DNA from: Candidatus Avelusimicrobium caledoniensis
GTDB taxonomy: Bacteria > Elusimicrobiota > Elusimicrobia > Elusimicrobiales > Elusimicrobiaceae
Direction of reading: 5' to 3'
Length of the DNA: 64,000 bases
Assembly: GCA_900315795.1 (NCBI GenBank)
Contig: ONAM01000004.1
Span: forward strand, 49,929 to 113,928
Shown here: piece after piece, positions 24,011 through 33,124 of the stretch
How positions within the stretch are numbered: the stretch's first letter is position 1
Layout of the letters: every line of letters begins with the position of its first letter
Program-made: the position numbers and the translations under genes
The notes under the pieces: model-generated
The model's database searches: none
Seen by the model: the letters and a program-made list of their open reading frames with translations, nothing else
What the model was told of the DNA's origin: nothing

Positions 24011-25330
24011 TTATTGCACGCCGTTCATCCACTTCTTAATCGGTTTAATCAGCACCAAGAGGACCAGCGACGCGCAGATCGGCACGATCACCGGCCACGT
24101 GAAGAACTGTTGCAACGTCATCTTGCTGAGTTGGCCCGAATAGAGCCCGGCCAGTTTCCCGGCCACGGACGTCGCCAAAAACCAAATTCCCATAAATAGC
24201 GAGATAAACTTTGTAGGCGAAAGTTTTGTTACCATAGAAAGCCCCACTGGGGAGAGGCACAGCTCGCCCATGGTAAACATAAAGTACGCGCCCACGATCC
24301 ACATAATACCCATTTTGTTATCGCCGCAGACGATCGTGGAGAGTAACAAAATAATATACCCGGAGGCAATCAACCAAAACGCCACCATAAATTTAGCGGG
24401 CACGCTTAAATCTTTGCCTTTTTTGCCCAAGTTTACCCACAATTTGGAGAGCACCGGAGCGAACAACATAATAAACAACGGGTTAATAGATTGGAACCAC
24501 GCCGTCGGAATTTCAAACGATTTGCCGAAGAAATGGATAATGCGGTCCACGTGTTGGTCGGCAATTAAGTTTAAGGCCGCGCCTTTCTGTTCAAAGATTG
24601 CCCAGAAGAAAATGGTAAAAAACGCCATAATACAAATTACGGCGATACGTTGCCATTCTTCCCGGGTAAGTGGCGCGTTATTTACTTCTTTTTTTACGCT
24701 TTCCTTTACGTATTCTTTGGGGGCTTTGCCTTTGCCTTGCAAGTATTTATCTTTCCCCCAGATAAATAACGCGAGCCCGAAAATCATACCTACCGCCGCC
24801 GAGCCGAAACCGTACGCCCAACCGAATTTATGCGCCAACGTCCCGGCGATGATGCCGGCCAAGAACGAGCCCAAGTTAATACCCATGTAAAAAATGGTAA
24901 AACCGCCGTCGCGGCGAGGATCATTTTTTTCGTACAAATCGCCGACGATACTGGAAATGTTCGGTTTGAAAAAACCGTTACCGATGATAATTAAGCCCAT
25001 CGCCACCCACACGGCGGGTAGCGATCCTTGGCCCATGCACAGCTGCCCCAGTGCGATACAAATACCGCCGATGATAATGCACGCGCGTTTGCCCAACCAC
25101 CGGTCGGCAATATAGCCGCCGAACAGGGGCGAGAGAAAAATTAAGCTCATCAAATTGCCGAAATATCCGCTGGCGGTTTCGGTAGAGAGTAACAATTCTT
25201 TGGTAAGGTACAAAATAAATAAGGCCTTTAACGAATAGAAACTAAACCGTTCCCACATTTCCGTGGCGAACAAAAGGTAAAGTCCCGCGGGTTGTTTCTG
25301 TTTGATTTGAGGGGTTGCTATGTCTGACAT
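24011..25330 (-). CDS. POT family proton-coupled oligopeptide transporter
   Basis: 439 residues, about 12 TM helices. Seen: the proton-coupling motif in EMWERFSFYSLKALFILYL, GGYIADRWLGKR between TM2 and TM3, GNGFFKPNISSIVG and the PTR signature region FTIFYMGINLGSFLAGIIAG. The C-terminal half has FMFTMGELCLSPVGLSMVTKLSPTKF. It imports di- and tripeptides with protons across the inner membrane, fitting a peptide-fermenting gut lifestyle. It is a single gene on the minus strand, shorter than the about 490-500 residues of E. coli DtpA but close to the bacterial POT core. A TATAAT (25373 to 25368) lies upstream, without a clear -35. Confidence 0.93.
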   Translation of the reverse strand: MSDIATPQIKQKQPAGLYLLFATEMWERFSFYSLKALFILYLTKELLLSTETASGYFGNLMSLIFLSPLFGGYIADRWLGKRACIIIGGICIALGQLCMGQGSLPAVWVAMGLIIIGNGFFKPNISSIVGDLYEKNDPRRDGGFTIFYMGINLGSFLAGIIAGTLAHKFGWAYGFGSAAVGMIFGLALFIWGKDKYLQGKGKAPKEYVKESVKKEVNNAPLTREEWQRIAVICIMAFFTIFFWAIFEQKGAALNLIADQHVDRIIHFFGKSFEIPTAWFQSINPLFIMLFAPVLSKLWVNLGKKGKDLSVPAKFMVAFWLIASGYIILLLSTIVCGDNKMGIMWIVGAYFMFTMGELCLSPVGLSMVTKLSPTKFISLFMGIWFLATSVAGKLAGLYSGQLSKMTLQQFFTWPVIVPICASLVLLVLIKPIKKWMNGVQ

Positions 25331-25505
25331 AAAAGCTCCTTCCGGTAAAATGGGTACTTACTTCCCCATTATAACATTATTTCTATATGAGCACGCAAGG
25401 GGGTTGTTACATTGAAAAGCGACAGTGTAAATAGAGTGTGGCTACAAGTAAGTAGAAGTTGGATCTCCATTTGCCTGGGCCCGGCAAGGGGCTTTTCTGT
25501 ATATA

Positions 25506-25562
25506 TTTTTCTCTCGCTCGTCATCCCGCAGAGTTTCTATGCGGGATATAGCGAGAGAAAAA
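25506..25562. repeat. 57-bp nested palindrome upstream of the pilin gene
   Basis: A 13-bp outer arm TTTTTCTCTCGCT (25506-25518) pairs with AGCGAGAGAAAAA (25550-25562). It encloses an 8-bp inner arm ATCCCGCA/TGCGGGAT (25523-25530 with 25540-25547). It may be a transcribed element or a mobile palindrome. The outer-inner plan is like that near tRNA-Glu. Confidence 0.65.
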
Positions 25563-25610
25563 ATAAAACTTGACATCGTTTTTTTATTTAATGATAAAAA
25601 AGGAGGTTGT

Positions 25611-26093
25611 ATGAAAAAAAATCAAGCGTTTACGCTGATTGAATTGTTGGTTGTCGTTCTCATTATTGGCATACTCGCGGCGGTGGCACTTCCGCAATAT
25701 CAAAAAGCGGTGGAGAAAGCCCGCATGAGTGAAGCTGTTACACTCGTGCGTGCGATTGCTAACGCCAACCAAGTTTTCTATCTGGCTAACGGACGCTATG
25801 CCGCGCAAAATGAAATTGAATTATTAGACGTAGAAATTCCGGGAGCCATTTATGAAAATACAACTTATTCGGGCCGTATTGAAACGAAATATTTTGTCTA
25901 TTCACCGGGCAATTCGGCAGACGGCAACATTATTGCCGTGGCCCAACGCAAGCCCTTTGCTATAACGTATTTCATCTATGTCAATTACACTGAACCGGAG
26001 CGGATACATTGTTATGTGGACAATTCCCAATACAATCCGCCTGCCGTTCAACGCAAACTATGTGAGCAATTAAACGCAAACGGCACGTTATAG
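25611..26093 (+). CDS. Type IV pilin-like protein (prepilin)
   Basis: 160 residues from ATG 25611, with a perfect AGGAGG (25601-25606) in front. Prepilin leader MKKNQA is followed by [22 protein letters not shown] with Glu5 and then the usual [14 protein letters not shown] helix. The residue before cleavage is Ala rather than the usual Gly. The small C-terminal head has two Cys (HCYVDNS and KLCEQL) that could form the D-loop disulphide. Such pilin-like genes are scattered as single units in Elusimicrobium-type genomes. It may be a pilus subunit or pseudopilin; no assembly genes are nearby. TTGACA at 25570 is too close to the ATG to be an obvious promoter. Confidence 0.88.
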   Translation: MKKNQAFTLIELLVVVLIIGILAAVALPQYQKAVEKARMSEAVTLVRAIANANQVFYLANGRYAAQNEIELLDVEIPGAIYENTTYSGRIETKYFVYSPGNSADGNIIAVAQRKPFAITYFIYVNYTEPERIHCYVDNSQYNPPAVQRKLCEQLNANGTL

Positions 26094-26109
26094 CTGTCCG
26101 GTTTTCCTC

Positions 26110-26138
26110 TTGTGTGACCGGGGTAGATTTACTACAAT
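26110..26138 (+). promoter_or_regulatory. Promoter of the rfbFGH cassette
   Basis: TTGTGT (26110-26115), 17 bases, TACAAT (26133-26138). The rfbF ATG is 37 bases further, behind CAGGAGGGAA. Confidence 0.45.
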
Positions 26139-26174
26139 GAAAAAAGAGATTATCCGGCCGCAACAGGAGGGAAT

Positions 26175-26948
26175 ATGAAAGTCCTTATTTTAGCTGGTGG
26201 TGTGGGCTCGCGCCTGAGCGAAGAAACCGTTTTGAAACCCAAACCGATGGTGGAAATCGGCGGGCATCCTATCCTGTGGCACATTATGAAGATGTACTCC
26301 CATTACGGGTTTAACGATTTTGTTATTTTAACCGGGTACAAATCACACGTTATCAAAGAGTATTTTGTCAATTATTACCAACGCTATTCCGATATTACCG
26401 TCAATATGGTTACTAACGAAGTAACCGTCCACCAAACCCGCCAAGAGCCGTGGACGGTCACCATGCTCTATACGGGGCAAGATACCCTAACGGGCGGACG
26501 CATTAAAAAAGCGGCTGCTTATATCGGTAACGAGCCCTTTTTACTCACGTATGGCGACGGCGTAAGCGATGTGGATATTCCCGCCACAATTGCCGCACAC
26601 AAAGCGTCCGGCAAGCTGATCACCATGACGGCCGTAAAACCTTCCGGCCGTTTCGGCGCGCTTAGTATTGACGAGAACAACACGATTACCTCTTTCCAAG
26701 AAAAACCGCAAGGCGACGGCGCGTGGGTCAACGGCGGATTTTTCGTCTGCGAACCGCAGGTGTTAGATTACATTAAAGGCGATGTCTATTTTGAACAAGC
26801 CCCACTGGAAAAACTGGCCAAGGACGGGCAATTACACGCTTACAAACACAGCGGTTTTTGGCAACCGATGGACACGCTTAAAGATAAAAAATTACTGACC
26901 GATTTGTGGTACAGCGGCCAAGCGCCGTGGAAGAAATGGGAGAATTAA
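26175..26948 (+). CDS. rfbF: Glucose-1-phosphate cytidylyltransferase
   Basis: 257 residues, the normal length. It makes CDP-glucose from CTP and glucose-1-phosphate. Seen: VLILAGGVGSRLSEETVLKPKPMVEIGG (nucleotide loop and sugar-phosphate lysines), LLTYGDGVSDVDI with the metal Asp, FGALSIDENNTITSFQEKP and WVNGGFFVCEPQVLDYI, all typical of RfbF/DdhA. First enzyme of the CDP-3,6-dideoxyhexose route. It has its own promoter and the GGGAG near its end serves the next gene. Confidence 0.95.
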   Translation: MKVLILAGGVGSRLSEETVLKPKPMVEIGGHPILWHIMKMYSHYGFNDFVILTGYKSHVIKEYFVNYYQRYSDITVNMVTNEVTVHQTRQEPWTVTMLYTGQDTLTGGRIKKAAAYIGNEPFLLTYGDGVSDVDIPATIAAHKASGKLITMTAVKPSGRFGALSIDENNTITSFQEKPQGDGAWVNGGFFVCEPQVLDYIKGDVYFEQAPLEKLAKDGQLHAYKHSGFWQPMDTLKDKKLLTDLWYSGQAPWKKWEN

Positions 26949-26950
26949 CC

Positions 26951-28021
26951 GTGTTCCAAGATATTTACCGGGGCAAACGGGTGTTAGTCACCGGGCATAC
27001 CGGGTTTAAGGGCGGCTGGCTTGTGTTGTGGCTTAAAGCACTCGGTGCCGAGGTTTGCGGCTATGCACTCGCCCCCAATACTACGCCCAGTTTATTTGAA
27101 GCCGCGCACGTAGCGCAGGGTATTACGTCTGTATTTGGCGACGTGCGTGACCGTGCACTATTACTTAAAACCTTTCAAGAATTTAAACCGGAAATTGTTT
27201 TTCACTTGGCGGCCCAACCGCTGGTGCGTACGTCGTATGACGAGCCGGTGCTTACGTATGAAACCAACGTGCTCGGCACGCTGTACGTGTTGGAAGCGGC
27301 CCGCCAAACGCCTAGCGTAAAAGCCGTGGTCAATGTAACTTCCGATAAATGTTATGAAAACCGGGAGACCGTCCATAACTATACCGAACAAGACCCGATG
27401 GGCGGATATGATATGTACTCGTCTTCCAAGGGGTGCTCGGAAATTTTAAGCTCGTCTTACCGTCGTTCATTTTTGCAAAGTAGCGGCTATGCACTCGCCA
27501 CCGCTCGTGCCGGAAACGTCATCGGCGGGGGGGACTGGGCCGCCGACCGTTTAGTGCCCGATTGTATCCGCAGTATTGTAGCCGGAAAACCGGTTGAAAT
27601 TCGCCGCCCGTCGGCGGTGCGTCCGTGGCAATATGTGCTAGAGCCGCTGTCGGGCTATTTGCTGCTCGGGCAATTACTCTATACGCAAGGGCGCACATAC
27701 GGTGAGGGGTTTAACTTCGGGCCCGAGCCGGGCGCGACTATTAACGTAGCTGAATTGGCCGAAAAAATAGTGCAAGCTTACGGACAAGGCACGGTGCACG
27801 TGCACGAAGAAAACGGCGTGCATGAGGCCAATTTGTTATCGTTATCTATTGATAAAGCCAAAAACCGGTTGGGTTGGACACCCACCTATGACGTAAATGA
27901 GGCCATTACACAAACCGTGCGTTGGTATCAGGCGTTTTATACGGGAAAAGAAGACATGCACGCGCTGTCCGTAGCGCAAATTCACGCGTATCAAGAGAAA
28001 ATCTCATGGAAAAAGAATTAA
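26951..28021 (+). CDS. rfbG: CDP-glucose 4,6-dehydratase
   Basis: I choose GTG 26951: it lies 2 bases after the rfbF stop, has GGGAG 8 bases upstream, and gives MFQDIYRGKRVLVTGHTG, which lines up with known RfbG starts and gives the standard 356 residues. Extended SDR fold with NAD loop VTGHTGFKGGWL, DVRDR, and MYSSSKGCSEIL holding a Ser-x-x-x-Lys-like active region near TSDKCYEN. It converts CDP-glucose to CDP-4-keto-6-deoxyglucose. It overlaps rfbH by 16 bp. Confidence 0.94.
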   Translation: MFQDIYRGKRVLVTGHTGFKGGWLVLWLKALGAEVCGYALAPNTTPSLFEAAHVAQGITSVFGDVRDRALLLKTFQEFKPEIVFHLAAQPLVRTSYDEPVLTYETNVLGTLYVLEAARQTPSVKAVVNVTSDKCYENRETVHNYTEQDPMGGYDMYSSSKGCSEILSSSYRRSFLQSSGYALATARAGNVIGGGDWAADRLVPDCIRSIVAGKPVEIRRPSAVRPWQYVLEPLSGYLLLGQLLYTQGRTYGEGFNFGPEPGATINVAELAEKIVQAYGQGTVHVHEENGVHEANLLSLSIDKAKNRLGWTPTYDVNEAITQTVRWYQAFYTGKEDMHALSVAQIHAYQEKISWKKN

Positions 28022-29364
28022 GACAAGCCGTCAAAGACGCGGCCCGCCGTTATTACCAAAGCGTACACGGCACGAAAAAAGAATTTAACTATATCCCGCC
28101 GTCCGGCAAACTCTTGGACGAAGAAGATTTATTGCAACTCATAGACGCCAGTTTAGATATGTGGCTTACGGCGGGCCGCTTTAACGACCAATTTGAAAAA
28201 GAATTTGCCCAATTTTTAGGCGTTCCGTTTGCGCTGACCACCAACTCCGGCTCGTCGGCTAATTTGCTTGCGCTGACGGCTCTTTCCTCTCACAAATTGG
28301 GCGATAAACGCCTTCAAAAAGGCGACGAAGTCATTACCGTGGCGGCGGGATTTCCTACCACCGTCAACCCCATTATCCAAAACGGACTCGTTCCCGTGTT
28401 TATAGATTGTGAAATTGCCACTTACAACATTGACGCTACACAAATTGAAACGGCTATTTCCCCGAAAACGAAAGCTATTTTTCTTGCCCATACGCTTGGC
28501 CACCTGTTTGATATGGAGCGTATTTTAGCACTTTGCCAAAAATACCACTTGTGGCTGATTGAAGATTCGTGCGATGCGTTAGGGGCCGAGTGGAACGGAC
28601 GCAAGGCCGGCACGATTGGGCATATCGGTACGTACAGTTTTTATCCGGCGCACCATATTACCATGGGTGAGGGGGGCGCGGTGGTAACAAGTGATCCGCA
28701 ACTGCACCGTATTTTGCGTTCGTTACGTGATTGGGGACGCGATTGTTGGTGTAAGCCCGGCACGGATAATACGTGCAAGTGCCGCTTTTCCATGCAACTG
28801 GGCAATCTGCCCGCCGGATACGACCATAAATATACTTATTCCCACGTAGGATATAATTTAAAAATTACCGATTGGCAAGCCGCGTTGGGTATTAGTCAAC
28901 TGAAAAAATTACCCGCGTATCTAAAAAAACGGGCTGAAAACGCCGCCTATTTAACCCAACACTTAGCTGATTTGAAAGACTATTTAATTTTGCCCACGGT
29001 GCGTGAAAACGTCAAACCATCGTGGTTTGGGTATTTGATTTCCGTGCGGCCCGGTGCGCCGTTTACCAAACAACAATTAGTTGAATATTTGGAAAATCAC
29101 GGCATCGGCACGCGCCAACTGTTTGGCGGCAATTTACTGCGCCAACCAATGATGACGGAAAATGAAATCAGCTTGCGTATCGGCCCGTCGGGTCGGTTTA
29201 CCTCGTGTGAATTGGGCGAAAAAGAATATGCACTTTTACCAAACACCGATTTTGTGATGAATAACACGTTTTGGGTGGGCACGTTCCCGGCACTTGGCGA
29301 AAAGGAACTGGCCCGTACCGTACAAGTAATACACGATTTTATAAAAGAGAAAATACATGCGTAA
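28006..29364 (+). CDS. rfbH: CDP-6-deoxy-4-keto-glucose 3-dehydratase (E1), PLP and [2Fe-2S] enzyme
   Basis: 452 residues from ATG 28006, inside the end of rfbG. DegT-fold enzyme that removes the C3 hydroxyl with help from an E3 reductase. Two hallmarks are visible. The PLP lysine is replaced by His (His216-His217 in YPAHHITMGEGG). Four cysteines, Cys247, Cys249, Cys257 and Cys259, form the C-x-C-x7-C-x-C iron-sulphur motif of the E1 family. TNSGSSANLLALTAL and LIEDSCDALGAEW are the cofactor-binding parts. No E3 (ddhD-like) reductase gene is in the window, so it must be elsewhere. It overlaps the next gene by 8 bp. Confidence 0.95.
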   Translation: MEKELRQAVKDAARRYYQSVHGTKKEFNYIPPSGKLLDEEDLLQLIDASLDMWLTAGRFNDQFEKEFAQFLGVPFALTTNSGSSANLLALTALSSHKLGDKRLQKGDEVITVAAGFPTTVNPIIQNGLVPVFIDCEIATYNIDATQIETAISPKTKAIFLAHTLGHLFDMERILALCQKYHLWLIEDSCDALGAEWNGRKAGTIGHIGTYSFYPAHHITMGEGGAVVTSDPQLHRILRSLRDWGRDCWCKPGTDNTCKCRFSMQLGNLPAGYDHKYTYSHVGYNLKITDWQAALGISQLKKLPAYLKKRAENAAYLTQHLADLKDYLILPTVRENVKPSWFGYLISVRPGAPFTKQQLVEYLENHGIGTRQLFGGNLLRQPMMTENEISLRIGPSGRFTSCELGEKEYALLPNTDFVMNNTFWVGTFPALGEKELARTVQVIHDFIKEKIHA

Positions 29365-30244
29365 AAAAATCTTACTCACCGGCGGAAACGGCTTTATCGG
29401 CAAAAATATTCAAGAGAGTTTTTTGGCCGAAAAGTACGATATTACTGCCCCACGCAGTTTTGAGTTAGATTTGACGGATACTTCTGCCGTAGACGAATTT
29501 TTCCGCACGCACTCCTTTGACGCAGTTATTCACGCCGCTGCGAAGCCCGGCCACCGAAACGCTAAAGATAAAACAAACTTGTTTTATACCAATATGCGTA
29601 TGTTTGAAAATCTAGCGCGCCATACGGATAAATTCGGCAAGCTAATCAATATAGGTAGCGGGGCCGTATATGATGTGGCCGCCGATAACCGGCTGGTTGG
29701 CGAAGATCAAATCGGCTTGCGCGTTGGCAAAGACGAACACAGCTTTTGCAAATATGTGATGTATAAGCGTATAGAAACTATACCAAACGCGGTAGATTTA
29801 AATATTTTTGGTATCTTTGGCAAGTACGAAGATTGGGAAATACGTTTTATTTCTAATGCCATTTGCAAGACATTATTTGACTTGCCCATTACCTTGCGGC
29901 AAAACCGCCGTTTTAGCTATTTATACGTCAACGATTTAATGCCGGTGTTGGACTATTTTATTTCGCACGAAGTAAAATACAAAAGCTATAATATCACGCC
30001 GGACGAGGAAACGGAACTGTTGCAAGCGGCTCAAGTGGTGCGGGAAGTATCGGGCAAGCCGGTGGATATTCGGGTAGGTAAACCGGGGTATGGGCTTAAT
30101 TACTCCGGCAGTAATAAACGTCTTAAAAATGAAATGCCCGCTGTTGCGTTTACCCCATTTAAACAAGCCGTGGAGGAATTATTTTTGTATTATCAAAGGA
30201 ACCGGGAACGGATAGATAAAAAATTATTGCTAACGGACAAATAA
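29357..30244 (+). CDS. NAD-dependent epimerase/reductase (extended SDR)
   Basis: 295 residues. Rossmann loop LLTGGNGFIGKNI, DLTDTSAVDEFF, AVIHAAAKPG, SGAVYD and the YxxxK dyad in KYVMYKRIE. Probably acts on the CDP-sugar made by rfbFGH, either reducing the C4 keto group or the keto group of a side chain, as the reductases at the end of abequose, paratose or yersiniose routes do. It is coupled to rfbH by overlap and followed after 11 bases by the NeuB-like gene. Product stereochemistry cannot be predicted. Confidence 0.82.
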   Translation: MRKKILLTGGNGFIGKNIQESFLAEKYDITAPRSFELDLTDTSAVDEFFRTHSFDAVIHAAAKPGHRNAKDKTNLFYTNMRMFENLARHTDKFGKLINIGSGAVYDVAADNRLVGEDQIGLRVGKDEHSFCKYVMYKRIETIPNAVDLNIFGIFGKYEDWEIRFISNAICKTLFDLPITLRQNRRFSYLYVNDLMPVLDYFISHEVKYKSYNITPDEETELLQAAQVVREVSGKPVDIRVGKPGYGLNYSGSNKRLKNEMPAVAFTPFKQAVEELFLYYQRNRERIDKKLLLTDK

Positions 30245-30255
30245 AGGAGCACACT

Positions 30256-31338
30256 ATGAAAAATAAAATTTTTGAGGACTTATTTGTGTTGGAACTTGCC
30301 AATAACCATTGGGGCAAGCGCGAACGCGGCATTAAAATTATTGAAGATTTTGCCAAAATTGTCCGTTTTAATAATGTCCGCGCCGCCATTAAACTGCAAT
30401 TTCGCGACGTGGACACTTTCATCCACCGCGATTTTAAAACCCGCCAAGACATCCGCTATATTAGCAAAACCATGGCGACCAAAATGGATATAAAAGACTA
30501 CCAAATCTTGGTAGATACCGTACGTAAAAACGGATGTATTACCATGGCTACGCCTTTTGATGAAAAATCGGTAGATACGTGCGTGAAATTGGGTGTAGAT
30601 ATCATCAAAATTGCGTCGTCCGATTTGAACGATTGGATTTTGATTGAAAAAATTGCCACCACCCGCAAACCCGTCATTGTGTCCACGGGCGGCTCTTCGC
30701 TTAAAGACATTGACGATTTAGTCACGTTTTTTGAACACCGCGAAATTCCCTTGGCTATCAACCATTGTGTTAGTGTTTATCCGTCGGAAAAAGAAGAATT
30801 GGAACTGAATCAAATTGATTTTTTAAAAAACCGCTATCCGGGCCACGTGATCGGGTTTTCCACGCACGAGTATAACGAGGATATTGAAAGCTCTATGCTG
30901 GTTGCCTACGCCAAAGGCGCGCGCACGTTTGAGCGGCACATTGACATTGAGGCGGACGGTATTGCTGTGTCTCCTTACTGTTCGTTGCCCGGCGATGTGG
31001 ACCGTTGGATAAAAGCGTATCACAAGGCGGTCTTGCTTTGCGGGCACAGTGCAACGGCAAAAACTATTCCGCCGCGTAAAGAAATTACGTATTTGGACGC
31101 GCTCGTGCGCGGTGTATATGCCCGGTGGGATTTGCCCAAAGGCCATAAACTGACCGACGAGGATGTCTATTTGGCTATTCCGTTGCAAAAAGGCCAAATT
31201 TCTTGCCGTGAACTGATGCGCGGCGAAGCGTTGCTGACGGATATTAAAAAGGACGAACCGATTAAAATCTCGCAAATTGACTGTCCGTACGCGCACGACG
31301 AAAAATTAAAGAAACTCATTGAAAACCGCGGCCTGTAA
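30256..31338 (+). CDS. NeuB/SpsE-family PEP-dependent sugar acid synthase-like protein
   Basis: 360 residues. TIM-barrel NeuB domain (LFVLELANNHWGKRERGIKIIEDFA start; KLQFRDVDTF; DIIKIASSDLNDWILIEKIA; PVIVSTGG; GFSTHEYNED; FERHID) and a C-terminal SAF (antifreeze-like) domain at about 295-355 (RGVYARWDLPKGHKLTDEDV). Known members condense phosphoenolpyruvate with an amino-hexose to make nonulosonic acids. No NeuA, NeuC or Pse genes are nearby; instead it sits between a CDP-sugar reductase and a TPP enzyme, so it may extend a different aldehyde. The actual acceptor is unknown. Confidence 0.85.
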   Translation: MKNKIFEDLFVLELANNHWGKRERGIKIIEDFAKIVRFNNVRAAIKLQFRDVDTFIHRDFKTRQDIRYISKTMATKMDIKDYQILVDTVRKNGCITMATPFDEKSVDTCVKLGVDIIKIASSDLNDWILIEKIATTRKPVIVSTGGSSLKDIDDLVTFFEHREIPLAINHCVSVYPSEKEELELNQIDFLKNRYPGHVIGFSTHEYNEDIESSMLVAYAKGARTFERHIDIEADGIAVSPYCSLPGDVDRWIKAYHKAVLLCGHSATAKTIPPRKEITYLDALVRGVYARWDLPKGHKLTDEDVYLAIPLQKGQISCRELMRGEALLTDIKKDEPIKISQIDCPYAHDEKLKKLIENRGL

Positions 31339-31339
31339 T

Positions 31340-33115
31340 ATGATGAAATTGTCCGATTACCTCGTAAAAAAATTAGAAAAAAAAGGCGTTCGCCACGTGT
31401 TTATGATTACGGGCGGCGGGGCTATGCATTTAGACGACAGTTTCGGCAAAAGTAAAAAAATTAACTGTATTTTTAACCATAACGAACAAGCCACCGCCCT
31501 GTGTGCCGAAGGATATGCCCGCGCGCGGGGGGAACTGGCTGTGGTGTGTGTGACCACGGGGCCGGGCGGGCTTAACTGTTTAAACGGTGTTTTCGGCGCG
31601 TGGACGGACAGCGCGCCTGTACTGTTTATTTCCGGGCAAGTTAAATCGGCTACCACTTTGGCCCGTTGTCCCGGTTTGCCGCTGCGCCAACTGGGCGACC
31701 AAGAGGCCCCCATTACGCGTGTGGTAGCTCCACTTACCAAGTACGCCAAATCACTCACACAAGCCGACGAAGTGGAAGCGGTGTTGGAGGAGGCCGTTTA
31801 TCAAGCCACTACGGGACGCCCGGGGCCGGTGTGGGTGGATATCCCGCTAGACGTACAAGCCGCGCTAATTGATCCTAAAAAACTTAAAAAATTTCAGCTA
31901 CCCAAACCTAAAAAGAACGCGGTAGGAACTGTCCTAAAAAAAGCGGTGCCGTTACTACAAAGAGCCAAATGTCCCCTAATTGTAGCCGGGCACGGGGTGC
32001 GGCTTGGCCACCAACAAAAAGCATTGGGAAAATTGCTTGCCCAAACGCAAATTCCCGTTGTTACTACGTTTAACGGGTTTGATTTAATTCCGTCCGCATA
32101 CCCCCGGTGGGTGGGACGTATCGGTACGGTGGGCCAGCGGGCCGGTAATTTTGCGTTGCAAAATGCGGACGTAATACTCTTTTTAGGTACGCGCAACAAC
32201 ATTCGCCAAGTCAGTTATAACTGGGAAAATTTTGCTAAGAACGCTAAAAAAATTGTGATAGATATTGACCCGTCCGAACTTAAAAAACCAACGGTAAAAC
32301 CCGATTTATCCGTCTGCGCCGATTTAAAAGACGTACTGCCCGCTCTGGTGCGCGCGTTGCGTAAACCGCTTGGTGAAAACCCGTGGCGCATCTATTGCCA
32401 AACATTACGCAAAAAGTACCCGCCCTTGCGCGAGTTTGTAATTAACCCCGCCGGGAAAGTGCACCCGTATTATTTTATGGAGCAGTTGTCCGCCCAATAT
32501 AAAGGTCCGGTGGTGATGGCTAACGCAACGGCCTTTGTGGCGTTTTTTCAAACGGCTACTATCCACCCGGGGCAACGGGCATTTTCCAATTCCGGCTCGG
32601 CCTCTATGGGGTACGGCTTGCCGGCGGCGATCGGCGCGTGTGCGGCATTGGGTAAAGAGGTTGTTTGCTTGGAAGGCGACGGCAGTATCATGATGAACTT
32701 ACAAGAATTGCAAACCGTCAAAACAAACCGTCTGCCTATTAAAATTTTTATTATTAAAAACGGCGAATATAGCTCTATCATCCAAACCCAACGCAATTTT
32801 TTTAAAGGGCGGCTCACAGGTTGCAACGCTAAAAGCGGGGTGGAAGTACCCGATTTTGTGAAAGTGGCTCAATCGTTTGGCTTGCCTGCGGTGCGGCTTA
32901 CCAAAAACAGCGGCGTAGCCAAAGGTATTAAAAAAGTGTTGGCCATGTCCGGTCCGGTGGTGTGTGAGGTAGATTGCACCTCCGATTATACGTTTGCGCC
33001 TAAGTTATCCGCGCGCAAATTGCCCGACGGCACCTTGATTAGCCCGACGTTAGAAGATATGTTCCCGTTTTTGGACAGGCAAGAATTTCAAAGCAGTAAC
33101 TATCCTAAAAAATAA
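31340..33115 (+). CDS. Thiamine-diphosphate enzyme of the acetolactate synthase family
   Basis: 591 residues from ATG 31340, one base after the previous stop. Catalytic Glu49 (HNEQATALCAEGYAR), the central FAD/Rossmann-like domain, and the TPP motif GDG (446-448) ending with Asn474 are all present. Biosynthetic acetolactate synthase would normally have a regulatory subunit and branched-chain amino-acid neighbours; here the partners are rfbFGH. By analogy with YerE of yersiniose synthesis, which adds an acetaldehyde unit from pyruvate to a CDP-3,6-dideoxy-4-keto sugar, this enzyme may build a two-carbon branch. This is inference from context. Confidence 0.82.
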   Translation: MMKLSDYLVKKLEKKGVRHVFMITGGGAMHLDDSFGKSKKINCIFNHNEQATALCAEGYARARGELAVVCVTTGPGGLNCLNGVFGAWTDSAPVLFISGQVKSATTLARCPGLPLRQLGDQEAPITRVVAPLTKYAKSLTQADEVEAVLEEAVYQATTGRPGPVWVDIPLDVQAALIDPKKLKKFQLPKPKKNAVGTVLKKAVPLLQRAKCPLIVAGHGVRLGHQQKALGKLLAQTQIPVVTTFNGFDLIPSAYPRWVGRIGTVGQRAGNFALQNADVILFLGTRNNIRQVSYNWENFAKNAKKIVIDIDPSELKKPTVKPDLSVCADLKDVLPALVRALRKPLGENPWRIYCQTLRKKYPPLREFVINPAGKVHPYYFMEQLSAQYKGPVVMANATAFVAFFQTATIHPGQRAFSNSGSASMGYGLPAAIGACAALGKEVVCLEGDGSIMMNLQELQTVKTNRLPIKIFIIKNGEYSSIIQTQRNFFKGRLTGCNAKSGVEVPDFVKVAQSFGLPAVRLTKNSGVAKGIKKVLAMSGPVVCEVDCTSDYTFAPKLSARKLPDGTLISPTLEDMFPFLDRQEFQSSNYPKK

Positions 33116-33124
33116 GAGGTATTT

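Noticed and set aside
25570..25598. TTGACA with a GATAAA -10 as the pilin promoter
   Set aside because: The predicted start would fall in the ribosome site 6 bases before the ATG, so it is probably a chance match.
31340..33115. Calling the TPP enzyme a biosynthetic acetolactate synthase (ilvB)
   Set aside because: No ilvN/ilvC neighbours; the sugar-pathway context is more telling, so the specific name was not used.
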